Source: Desulfatibacillum aliphaticivorans DSM 15576 | GTDB taxonomy: Bacteria > Desulfobacterota > Desulfobacteria > Desulfobacterales > Desulfatibacillaceae | Reading direction: 5' to 3' | DNA: 64,000 bases | Assembly (NCBI RefSeq): GCF_000429905.1 | Contig: NZ_AUCT01000001.1 | Coordinates: forward strand, 102,156 to 166,155 | Part shown: piece by piece, positions 18,219-25,927 of the stretch | Layout: every line of letters starts with the position of its first letter | Position numbering within the stretch: the first letter of the stretch is position 1 | Made by a program: the position numbers and the translations under genes | Notes under the pieces: model-generated | Told to the model about the DNA's origin: nothing | The model's database searches: none | Seen by the model: only the letters and a program-made list of their open reading frames with translations

Positions 18219-19235
18219 CTAACCGTTTTCCTGGGTGAACTTCACCAGCGCTTCCAGCTTGTCCAGAGCCGCGCCCGACTGAATGGCCTCCCTGGCCTTG
18301 CCCATGCCGTCCTTGAAGTCTTCCGCCACGCCCGCCGCAACCAAAGCCGCGCCCGCGTTCACAACCACCACGTCCTGCCTGGGTCCGGGCGCTCCTTCCA
18401 GGATGGATTTGGTAATGCCTGCGTTTTCCTGGGCGTCGCCGCCGGCCAGTTCGGAAATGTCGCAGGCTTCTATGTTCAATTGCTCGGGCAGGATGTCAAA
18501 GGTGCGCACCATGCCTTCGGCCAACTCGGAAACCCGGGTGGGGGCGCAGATGGAAATTTCGTCCAGGCCGTCGTGGCCGTGCACCACATAAGCCTTGCGT
18601 GCGCCCAAAAGTTTGAGGGCTTCGGCGAACATTTCGGTCAGCTTGGGATCGTAAACGCCTAAAAGCTGGCAATTGGCGCCGGCCGGGTTGGTCAAAGGGC
18701 CGAGCATATTAAATATGGAGCGGATGCCCACAGCCTGACGGGCGGGCATGGCAAAGCGCATGGCGCTGTGATACATGGGCGCAAACAAAAACCCGATGCC
18801 GATTTCCTCGATGCCCTGCTCCACCACTTCGGGATGGGTGTCCAGCTTCACGCCCAGAGCTTCCAGAACGTCCGCGCTGCCGCACTTGCTGGAGACCGAC
18901 CGGTTGCCGTGCTTGGCCACGGTTACGCCGCACCCGGCCACGACAAAGGCGCTGGTGGTGGAGATGTTGAATGTGCTGGCGCCGTCGCCGCCGGTTCCGC
19001 AGGTGTCCACCACCGTGTTGGAGGAAACCTGAATGCGCGTGGCCTTCCTGCGCATGGACCGGGCCGCGCCGGCCAGTTCGGTGAAGGTCTCCCCTTTGGT
19101 CGCCAAAGCCGCCATAAAGGCTGCAATGGCGGGAACTTCCACTTCCCCGCTCATGATGGCGTCCATCATGGCGGTGGTTTCGTCTTCCGCAAGATCCTGC
19201 CCGCTGACTATTTTCTTCAACAATTCCGTGAACAT
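18219..19235 (-). CDS. trpD: Anthranilate phosphoribosyltransferase
   Basis: 338 aa with the PRPP-binding signature DTCGTGGDGASTFNIST, the substrate loop KHGNRSVSSKCGSADVLEALG, and FAPMYHSAMRFAMPARQAVGIRSIFNMLGPLTNPA. The start ATG is preceded by GGAGGAGGGA. Stand-alone TrpD, not fused to a glutamine amidotransferase, which is encoded separately next door (trpG). Confidence 0.94.
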   Translation of the reverse strand: MFTELLKKIVSGQDLAEDETTAMMDAIMSGEVEVPAIAAFMAALATKGETFTELAGAARSMRRKATRIQVSSNTVVDTCGTGGDGASTFNISTTSAFVVAGCGVTVAKHGNRSVSSKCGSADVLEALGVKLDTHPEVVEQGIEEIGIGFLFAPMYHSAMRFAMPARQAVGIRSIFNMLGPLTNPAGANCQLLGVYDPKLTEMFAEALKLLGARKAYVVHGHDGLDEISICAPTRVSELAEGMVRTFDILPEQLNIEACDISELAGGDAQENAGITKSILEGAPGPRQDVVVVNAGAALVAAGVAEDFKDGMGKAREAIQSGAALDKLEALVKFTQENG

Positions 19236-19261
19236 GTACTCCCTCCTCCTATATATTCAAT

Positions 19262-19843
19262 TTAGTTTGAAATCTCACCGGTTTTGACCAAAAAATTCCT
19301 GAGCATCTTCTTGCCCATGGGCGTCATGATGGACTCGGGATGGAATTGAATGCCTTCCAGGTCGAATTCCTTATGCCGCACGCCCATGATTTCCTCGTCG
19401 TCGGAACGGGCCGTGATTTCCAGGCAATCAGGAAGGGTGTCCTCCATAATCGCCAGGGAATGATACCGCATGGCTGCAAAGGCCGATTTAATGCCCTCAA
19501 ACACGCCCTTGCCGTCGGCCGTCACCTGGGAGGTCTTGCCGTGCATGAGCCGTTTGGCCGACCCGATGGTCGCGCCGAATGCGTGCCCGATGGACTGATG
19601 CCCCAGGCAGACGCCCAACAGGGGGATTTTGCCCGCACAGGCTTTGATGAGATCCAGGGAAACCCCGGCGCTCTCCGGCCTGCCCGGCCCTGGGGAGATG
19701 ACCACGCCCTTGGGGTTCTTTTCCATCAGCCCGACCACCTCCGCGGCGTCGTTGCGGTATACTTCCACCTCGGCCCCCATCATTCTCAAATATTGGACCA
19801 GGTTGTATGTAAAGGAATCATAGTTATCTATCATGATTATCAT
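19262..19843 (-). CDS. trpG: Anthranilate synthase glutamine amidotransferase component
   Basis: 193-aa class I glutamine amidotransferase. Nucleophile Cys79 is in LLGVCLGHQSIG, and the His-Glu pair is in GIQFHPESI. The N-terminus IDNYDSFTYNLVQYL is typical of TrpG/PabA. Its position directly behind trpE (17-base gap) makes TrpG the main role, although a shared PabA function in folate synthesis cannot be excluded. Confidence 0.93.
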   Translation of the reverse strand: MIIMIDNYDSFTYNLVQYLRMMGAEVEVYRNDAAEVVGLMEKNPKGVVISPGPGRPESAGVSLDLIKACAGKIPLLGVCLGHQSIGHAFGATIGSAKRLMHGKTSQVTADGKGVFEGIKSAFAAMRYHSLAIMEDTLPDCLEITARSDDEEIMGVRHKEFDLEGIQFHPESIMTPMGKKMLRNFLVKTGEISN

Positions 19844-19860
19844 GGTTGGCCTCCTCAGGG

Positions 19861-21348
19861 CTATTCAATGCCTTCGCCCGCCGGTTTGCGGATCAGGCTG
19901 ATGGCCCTTTCCAGGGCTTTGGATTTGTTCAGGGTTTCCTGATGCTCGGTCGCGGGATCGGAATCCGCCACAATGCCCGCGCCCGCGCGCACGGTCAGGA
20001 GTCCGTCCTCCACCATGGCCGTGCGGATGGTAATGGCAAGATCCATGTTGCCGGAAAAGGAAATGTATCCCACGGCGCCGCCGTAAGGCCCCCGGGGCTC
20101 TTTTTCAAGCTCCGCGATGATCTCCATGGCCCTTACCTTGGGAGCGCCGGACAAGGTTCCCGCCGGAAAGCTGGCCTTCAAAAGGTCGAAGCCGTCGCAT
20201 TCGGGCAGCAGATCGCAGGTGATGTTGGAAACCAGATGCATGACGTGGGAATACCTCTCCACCACCATCAAATCCGTCACCTGAACCGTTCCCACCTGGG
20301 CCACCCGGCCAAGGTCGTTCCGGCCCAAATCCACCAGCATCAGATGTTCCGCGCGCTCCTTTTCGTCCTTTAACAGGTCGTCGGCAAGCTGACGGTCTTC
20401 CTGCTGGCTTTTGCCCCTGGGACGGGTTCCGGCGATGGGCCGAAGCGTGGCCACGCCGTTTTCCAGCCTCACCATGGTCTCGGGAGAAGAACCGATGAGG
20501 GAAACCTTGTCCAGGTTGAAAAAAAACATATAAGGAGACGGGTTGATGTAGCGCTGCGCCCGATACAGGCTGGCTGCGTCCACCGGCGCGGAGCACACAT
20601 AGGGCTGAGATATGACCGCCTGGATGATGTCGCCCGCCTTGATGTATTCCTTGGTCTTGACCACGGCGTTCATATAGTCGGTGGGATCGTACCTGCCTTC
20701 CAGGCTTCCGCCTTCCACGGTCTCGGGAGCGGCGGGCGTAGGCGCAGACAGGGAAGCGTACATGCTTTCCAGCCTTGCCATGGCCTTGTCGAATTCCTCG
20801 GCCGGGTCTTCGCCGTTTTCCAGGAATACATGAGCGACCATGGTCAGGGTGTGCTTCACATTGTCGAACACATACAGTTCGTCCGTAATCATAAAATGCG
20901 CCAAGGGCTTGTCCGCAGGCGTGTCATGGGGGATGCGCTCGAAAAATGAGACCATCTCGTAGGCCAGGTATCCCACCATGCCGCCCCAGAACCTGGGCAG
21001 GTCGGGGAGGTTGACCGGGTTGAAAACCTTCATGATGTCCCGCAGCACGGACAGGGGGTCGCCCTGATGGGGAATGCGTTGGGAGGATTTTTCGGCGCTC
21101 ACCTCCACATCTTGGGCGAAAACCTTTACATGGGCGTGGGCCGAAGTCCCCAAAAAGCTGTACCGGCCCCAGCGCTCGCCGCCCTCCACACTCTCCAGCA
21201 AAAAGGCCGGGTTGGCGTCCGCTTTTTTCAACAAGACGGAAACCGGAGTTTCGGTGTCAGCCAGGATTTCCATGCACACGGGGATGACGTTGCCCTTTTG
21301 CGCCAGTTGCAGGAATTCTTCTTTTTTCGGATAGCATCTAAGTTTCAT
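19861..21348 (-). CDS. trpE: Anthranilate synthase component I
   Basis: 495-aa chorismate-utilising enzyme. The feedback site FLLESVEGGERWGRYSF (LLES-RYS) near residue 50 is diagnostic for TrpE and predicts tryptophan inhibition. Catalytic segments are PIAGTRPRGKS, DLGRNDLGRVAQVG, FPAGTLSGAPKVRAMEII and RAGAGIVADSDP. It makes anthranilate from chorismate with TrpG. It follows aroF with a 29-base gap. Confidence 0.95.
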   Translation of the reverse strand: MKLRCYPKKEEFLQLAQKGNVIPVCMEILADTETPVSVLLKKADANPAFLLESVEGGERWGRYSFLGTSAHAHVKVFAQDVEVSAEKSSQRIPHQGDPLSVLRDIMKVFNPVNLPDLPRFWGGMVGYLAYEMVSFFERIPHDTPADKPLAHFMITDELYVFDNVKHTLTMVAHVFLENGEDPAEEFDKAMARLESMYASLSAPTPAAPETVEGGSLEGRYDPTDYMNAVVKTKEYIKAGDIIQAVISQPYVCSAPVDAASLYRAQRYINPSPYMFFFNLDKVSLIGSSPETMVRLENGVATLRPIAGTRPRGKSQQEDRQLADDLLKDEKERAEHLMLVDLGRNDLGRVAQVGTVQVTDLMVVERYSHVMHLVSNITCDLLPECDGFDLLKASFPAGTLSGAPKVRAMEIIAELEKEPRGPYGGAVGYISFSGNMDLAITIRTAMVEDGLLTVRAGAGIVADSDPATEHQETLNKSKALERAISLIRKPAGEGIE

Positions 21349-21377
21349 GGCTTTGGCCTCTTTTCTTCCGTGAAAAA

Positions 21378-22397
21378 CTATATTTCGCCCTGGGTGCGGA
21401 CAAGGTCGTGAATGTCAAAAATCTGCTGGGCCAATTTGCTGAACTGATGGGGATACAAAGACTGGCCGCCGTCGCTCAGGGCCGCCGCCGGATCGTTGTG
21501 CACTTCGATCATCATGCCGTCCACGCCCATGGCCGCCGAAGCCCTGGCCAAAGGCCCCACCTGGCAACGGTGCCCGCCTGCATGGCTGGGGTCCGTGATT
21601 ATCGGCAGATGGCTTTCCTTGCGAACCACGGTGATGGCGGAAAGATCCAGGGTGTTGCGGCTGTGCATGGCGAAGGTCCTGATGCCGCGCTCGCACAGGA
21701 CAATCTGGTCGTTGCCCCGTTCCATGATGTATTCCGCGGCCATCAACCATTCATCGATGGTGGCGGACATGCCGCGCTTCAGCATGACCGGCTTTTTCGC
21801 CAAGCCGGCCCGGCGAAGCAGGGCGAAGTTCTGCATGTTCCGGGTGCCGATCTGGACCATGTCGGAGTATTCCTCCACCAGGTCGAAGGTTTCGTTGTCC
21901 ATGACTTCGGTGACGATCTTCAGGCCGGTTTCCTCGCGAACCGCTGCGAGAATCTTAAGCCCTTCCTCGCCAAGGCCCTGAAAGGAATAAGGAGAGGTGC
22001 GGGGCTTGAAGGCGCCGCCCCGGAACATTTCCGCGCCGGATTCCTTGACGCTTTTGCCGATGGCCATGCATTGCTCCAGGTTTTCCACGGCGCAGGGGCC
22101 GGCCATAAGCACGGGCCGTCCCTCGCCGATGGCCACGTCGCCCATGCGGACCACCGTATTTTCCGGCTTGGTTTCCCGGCTTACCAGCTTGTAAGGACGG
22201 GTTACGGGGATAAGCTCTTTTACGCCCGGCAGGCCCTGAAATCGGGCGGGATCCACGGCGCCCTGGTTATGAAGGATGCCGATAGCCGTCCTGTGACCGC
22301 CGGGAATGGGCCTGGCAGTGAATCCGGCGGCCTCAATGCGTTTGATTACATCGTCAATTTGGTCCTGGGTTGCGTTTTGTTTCATGACCAGCAGCAT
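21378..22397 (-). CDS. aroF: DAHP synthase, type I-beta, with N-terminal ferredoxin-like regulatory domain
   Basis: 339 aa. Residues 1-70 (MLLVMKQNATQDQIDDV...) form the small ferredoxin-like domain used for allosteric control in Thermotoga-type DAHP synthase. The TIM barrel follows with VLMAGPCAVEN, GGAFKPRTSPYSFQG, EVMDNETF, DPSHAGGHR (metal His) and DGMMIEVHNDP. It condenses PEP and erythrose-4-P. As first gene after the trp leader it brings the entry step of the aromatic pathway under tryptophan attenuation. The symbol could equally be aroG; the class assignment is firm. Confidence 0.93.
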   Translation of the reverse strand: MLLVMKQNATQDQIDDVIKRIEAAGFTARPIPGGHRTAIGILHNQGAVDPARFQGLPGVKELIPVTRPYKLVSRETKPENTVVRMGDVAIGEGRPVLMAGPCAVENLEQCMAIGKSVKESGAEMFRGGAFKPRTSPYSFQGLGEEGLKILAAVREETGLKIVTEVMDNETFDLVEEYSDMVQIGTRNMQNFALLRRAGLAKKPVMLKRGMSATIDEWLMAAEYIMERGNDQIVLCERGIRTFAMHSRNTLDLSAITVVRKESHLPIITDPSHAGGHRCQVGPLARASAAMGVDGMMIEVHNDPAAALSDGGQSLYPHQFSKLAQQIFDIHDLVRTQGEI

Positions 22398-22429
22398 GTT
22401 TTTGTCTCCCGAATGTTGTGTTTTTTGTT

Positions 22430-22446
22430 TCCGCCTTTTGGCGGAG
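22430..22446 (-). promoter_or_regulatory. Small hairpin near aroF ribosome binding site
   Basis: TCCGCC-AAAA-GGCGGA (minus strand reading), a perfect 6-bp stem between the second terminator and aroF. No T run, so it is not a terminator. It may influence aroF translation or mRNA stability. Confidence 0.4.
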
Positions 22447-22460
22447 AAAATATTGCAACG

Positions 22461-22496
22461 AAAAAAGGCCGCGGGATGATTCCCACGGCCTTTTTC
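22461..22496 (-). terminator. Second tandem terminator in the trp leader
   Basis: On the minus strand AAAAAGGCCGTGGGA pairs with TCCCGCGGCCTTTTT (one G-U) around a 4-base loop, ending in a T run. It lies directly after the first attenuator terminator. Confidence 0.8.
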
Positions 22497-22504
22497 AGAA
22501 GATC

Positions 22505-22550
22505 AAAATAAAAAAGGATCGTGGGCTGTGCTCCCACGATCCTTTTGGCT
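22505..22550 (-). terminator. trp operon attenuator (first terminator)
   Basis: On the minus strand AAAAGGATCGTGGG pairs perfectly over 14 bp with CCCACGATCCTTTT around a 7-base loop, followed by TTATTTT. It begins about 20 bases after the stop codon of a Trp-rich leader peptide, the geometry of translation-coupled attenuation. Confidence 0.88.
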
Positions 22551-22567
22551 TTTTATGTCAGCTGTTG

Positions 22568-22660
22568 TCAGCTCCGGCCAAGTACGCGGGCGCACCTCAT
22601 CCAGACCTGCCACCACCAGCAGTTGTTCAAAGTAAAGGAATTGTTGATTGCGTTCTTCAA
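22568..22660 (-). CDS. trpL: trp operon leader peptide
   Basis: A 30-codon reading frame starting at TTG (22660) with AAAGGA about 8 bases upstream and ending at TGA (22568). Residues 15-20 read WWWQVW, four Trp codons within six, far above the chance frequency of UGG. It lies between a strong promoter and the attenuator terminator, immediately ahead of aroF-trpEGDCFBA-aroB. The expected role is to couple ribosome stalling at scarce charged tRNA-Trp to formation of an antiterminator. The unusual points are the TTG start and the internal stem AGCTG/CAGCT just after the Trp codons. Confidence 0.82.
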   Translation of the reverse strand: MKNAINNSFTLNNCWWWQVWMRCARVLGRS

Positions 22661-22700
22661 AGTATTTTTCCTTTCGGGACGTAACTGTCCGTCTTTGGGC

Positions 22701-22730
22701 TTAATAAAGGAATTGGCGGCAGAGTGTCAA
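22701..22730 (-). promoter_or_regulatory. Promoter of the trp operon
   Basis: Consensus TTGACA (22725-22730) and TATTAA (22701-22706) separated by 18 bases, reading leftward. Transcription would start near 22694, giving a leader of about 300 bases before aroF. Confidence 0.72.
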
Positions 22731-22775
22731 GATCTTTTTTCTTCCTTAACAGAAATCGAATATTTTCAAAGGAGA

Positions 22776-22825
22776 AAAAAAAGTCTTCTCCCACCCATAA
22801 GATCCAGCAGGAAAGACGGCTTTGC
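22776..22825 (-). terminator. Probable terminator after the hybrid kinase
   Basis: Minus strand GTCTTTCC... pairs imperfectly with ...GGGAGAAGAC and is followed by eight T. It ends the kinase transcript and insulates the trp promoter. Confidence 0.5.
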
Positions 22826-22830
22826 GTTTC

Positions 22831-25407
22831 TCAGTTTTCGGGATTCAGGACGGCGTTGACCACGCGGCCCAGGACGCTGCGGGTTACGGGTTTATGGAGG
22901 ATGTCCTTGATGTTGGGAGACTCGGAGGCTTTTCCTATCACTCCGTCTCCCAGGCCGGAGCTTAAGATAAACGGCAGGTTCGGGTTGAGCTCCGCCGCCT
23001 TCTTGGCAAGTTCCACGCCGGTCAGGGTGGGCATGGTGAGGTCGGAAATCACCAGGGCGAATTTTTGGGGGTCGGCTTGGATCAATTCCAGGGCCGTGAG
23101 GCTGTCGTTCGCGGCCGTAGAGATGTAACCCAGGTTTTTGAGCATTTGGCCCAGCATATTGGCAACCGTACCCTCATCGTCCACCACCAGAACTTCCTGC
23201 CCGTTTCCTTTTATGGGCTGGCTGGACGAAGCTGCTGCAGCGCTCGGGAGCTTTTCCATGCAAGGCAGATAGACGTTAAAAACCGTTCCCGCATCGATTT
23301 TGCTTTCCACGGAAATACGCCCGCCCAATTGATTGAGGATGCCAATGACTGTTGACAGGCCCAGGCCGGTTCCTTCGCCCCGTTTTTTCGTGGTGAAGTA
23401 GGGGTCGAAAATCCTGTCCATGGTTTCCTTGTCCATGCCTTGTCCCGTATCCTGCACTTTCAAATGGAGATAATACATGCCGTTTGCGCCTGATTCCTCC
23501 AGGTCGGGAGGAAGATCCGCGTATTTTTTCTGCTTCAGGCTAATGGTCAGTTCGCCGCCTTTTTCCTGCATGGCGTAGTAGGCGTTGGTGGACAAGTTCA
23601 TGATGATCTGGTGGATCTGGGTGGGGTCCGCCAATACCGGCAGGCAGTTGATTTGTATGTCCTGGTTAATATTAATTGTGGAGGGGATGGAGGCCCGCAC
23701 GAATTTGACGGCTTCCTTTAGAATAGCGGCCACATGGACGGGTGTTCGCTCGGCGTCGGCCTGCCTGCTGAAGGTCAGAATATGGCCCACCAGGTCCGAA
23801 GCCCGCAGCGCCGCCTGGTATATGGCCTGGGCGCTTTCCTGGTTTCGCGTATTTTCAGGCAGGCCCTCGGCCAACATTTGGGAAAAACCAAGGATGGGCG
23901 TCAGGATATTGTTGAAATCGTGGGCGATGCCTCCGGCCAGGGTCCCAATGGCTTCCAGTTTTTGGGCCTGTCTTAATTGCCTCTCCGTACTGTTTTTTTC
24001 GAATTCCAGAACCTTGTATTCCGTGACGTCCTGGACCGTACCGATGGATTTTGTATGATTTCCATCTGCGTCAAACTCGTGGACGCATTTTGAATGCACG
24101 AATTTGACCTCTCCGTCAAAAAGCACGTACCGGTGAGTAATGTCATATTCCGTTCGGGACTCCACGGACTGGCGGAATTGTTTCAGCACCGTTTTTAGAT
24201 CATCCGGATGAATCAGGCGTATCACATCATCAAGGCTTAGCGGCAAATCCTTGGAAATTTTAAGAATATCCGCCAAGCCCTCTGAGTATTTATAGGTCAT
24301 GGTGGGAATATCCTGCTCCCAGTGGCCGACCTTGGCGATCTGCTGGGCCTGGCGATGCAATTGTTCACTGTTGTTCAGGGCTTTTAACGTCTGCCTGACG
24401 GTTGTGACTTCCTCGATGATTCCGTCTATATATACGCTGCTTTCGTCTTCAATCATGTTCACGGTTACGGCGCCGAAAATAGTTTCGCCGTCCCTTTTTT
24501 TAAGCGCCGCTTCCACTCCCACAATAACGCCTTCTGCTTGAATCCGTTTGATCAGTTCGCGTCTTTGCCCGTTGTCCGAAAATAGTTCCGAAACGGGAAT
24601 ATTCTGCAATTCCAATTCCGAGTCGTATCCCAGTATGGCGGCGGCGGCTTTGTTGACCATGAGGAGCCTGCCTTCGCCTTCCATGGACGCCCGGAAAATT
24701 CCCACAGGCAGGTTTTCCATGAGAGTGCGGCGCCGCTGATCCATACTTGCCAGCTTTTTTTCCGCGCGACTCCTTTCCGTGATGTCCCGGCCCACGGCGA
24801 TAAAGACGTCCCTGCCGTCCCCTTCCCGGGTGAGGGCGCTGAGATGCCAGGCCAGCAGCCTTTCTCCTTGCGACGTCTTGACGATTTTTTCAAGATAGGC
24901 GGGTTGGGAAGAATCAACGGTTTTGTTAAAAACCTCGTATGGAAGAAAAGACTCCCCTTTTTGGTCCAGAATGGAGAGCAAGGGGCGCCCTAAAACATCC
25001 GCTTCGGGCTCTCCAATCATCCGGCAGAACGAGGGGCTGGCGAACCGGATCTTCAGGTCCGGATCCATTTTAAGAATCACCTCGCTCTGGTTTTCCACAA
25101 TCAGCCGGTATTTGCTCTCGCTTTCCTGGATATCATTGGCGGCGATCATGTTCATAAGGGCGTAAAACACAAAGGCCCACCACATGGGAATGAGGGCGCC
25201 TTCAAAATTCTCAAAGGCCTCCAGACTTCCTGTTATTCCCGCCCATTTGACGAAGATGCAAAAATAGTAGACGCCCATGAACAGGATCAGCCCGCCTAAA
25301 ACCAGCTTTTGATCCCGCATGAGAGGGCTGTTTTTGCTTTTGCTGATGAGAATGGCCATGGCAAGGCAGCAAAAGCCCAGAGAGAAGGCGTCAATTATTG
25401 CTATCAT
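22831..25407 (-). CDS. Hybrid sensor histidine kinase, TM-PAS-PAS-PAS-HisKA-HATPase-REC
   Basis: 858 aa. Three hydrophobic helices occupy residues 5-22, 34-54 and 73-92. PAS domains lie at about 98-210, 225-340 and 355-465. The H-box GGIAHDFNNIL has the phospho-acceptor His at about 496. The HATPase shows MNLSTNAYYAM, DTGQGM and GEGTGLGLSTV. The C-terminal receiver has VVDDE and Asp789 in ISDLTMPTLTG. Its start overlaps the stop of a small membrane protein gene (ATGA), so the two are coupled. The overall plan and H-box are close to the kinase at 2970-6020, suggesting paralogues. No cognate output regulator is adjacent. Confidence 0.9.
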   Translation of the reverse strand: MIAIIDAFSLGFCCLAMAILISKSKNSPLMRDQKLVLGGLILFMGVYYFCIFVKWAGITGSLEAFENFEGALIPMWWAFVFYALMNMIAANDIQESESKYRLIVENQSEVILKMDPDLKIRFASPSFCRMIGEPEADVLGRPLLSILDQKGESFLPYEVFNKTVDSSQPAYLEKIVKTSQGERLLAWHLSALTREGDGRDVFIAVGRDITERSRAEKKLASMDQRRRTLMENLPVGIFRASMEGEGRLLMVNKAAAAILGYDSELELQNIPVSELFSDNGQRRELIKRIQAEGVIVGVEAALKKRDGETIFGAVTVNMIEDESSVYIDGIIEEVTTVRQTLKALNNSEQLHRQAQQIAKVGHWEQDIPTMTYKYSEGLADILKISKDLPLSLDDVIRLIHPDDLKTVLKQFRQSVESRTEYDITHRYVLFDGEVKFVHSKCVHEFDADGNHTKSIGTVQDVTEYKVLEFEKNSTERQLRQAQKLEAIGTLAGGIAHDFNNILTPILGFSQMLAEGLPENTRNQESAQAIYQAALRASDLVGHILTFSRQADAERTPVHVAAILKEAVKFVRASIPSTININQDIQINCLPVLADPTQIHQIIMNLSTNAYYAMQEKGGELTISLKQKKYADLPPDLEESGANGMYYLHLKVQDTGQGMDKETMDRIFDPYFTTKKRGEGTGLGLSTVIGILNQLGGRISVESKIDAGTVFNVYLPCMEKLPSAAAASSSQPIKGNGQEVLVVDDEGTVANMLGQMLKNLGYISTAANDSLTALELIQADPQKFALVISDLTMPTLTGVELAKKAAELNPNLPFILSSGLGDGVIGKASESPNIKDILHKPVTRSVLGRVVNAVLNPEN

Positions 25408-25688
25408 CGCGATCCTGCGCCTCCCTCATAATATTTAAAAAAACTCCGCAACCAGAATGTCAGGAGTACGGCGCTGACCAGATAAAGGAGGTGCTCCGTC
25501 AAATTCAAAATGTCAGGCAGCAGGTATCCTTCGCAGATTGTGGCTGCCGTCGCTGCAAAGAATGCAACAAAACTTAATAATAAAGATGTGTTATACGGAA
25601 TTTTTTGGAGCCGCTCATAGTTGGTCAAAAGCCTGACAAGGATCGCCAAGCATAAAATCAGCATGATGAATTCGTTTTCTTCAATCAT
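25404..25688 (-). CDS. Small three-helix membrane protein coupled to hybrid kinase
   Basis: 94 aa from ATG 25688 (an upstream ATG at 25724 would add 12 residues but has no ribosome site). Hydrophobic segments lie at about 8-22, 34-52 and 62-80, with charged ends (NYERLQK, YYEGGAGSR). Its stop overlaps the kinase start by ATGA. The kinase itself has only three N-terminal helices, so the two together could make up a six-to-seven-helix sensor input split across two chains. No family recognised. Confidence 0.68.
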   Translation of the reverse strand: MIEENEFIMLILCLAILVRLLTNYERLQKIPYNTSLLLSFVAFFAATAATICEGYLLPDILNLTEHLLYLVSAVLLTFWLRSFFKYYEGGAGSR

Positions 25689-25786
25689 GTTCCCAACCCG
25701 CCGCCCGTTAAAACCGCATTGCATTCATCACGCAATTATGGTTTTTTACATGAACGTGTAGACCACATATGGATTTCTGTTGACAT

Positions 25787-25820
25787 ACCGGCTATAGTTC
25801 TCTTTTAGATGAACGTGACG
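25787..25820 (+). promoter_or_regulatory. Possible promoter of the RND efflux operon
   Basis: TTGACA in TGTTGACATACC is followed 17 bases later by a weak TTTTAG. No regulator gene is adjacent and no clear operator is seen. Confidence 0.35.
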
Positions 25821-25927
25821 AATATCCCGATTCGGGACGACCCTCAAAATATGCAAAACCCGGACCAAAAAATATGCCTGCACCTGTGCAGTTCCTGAAA
25901 AGATCGCCTGAAAGCGTTACGCTCTTA

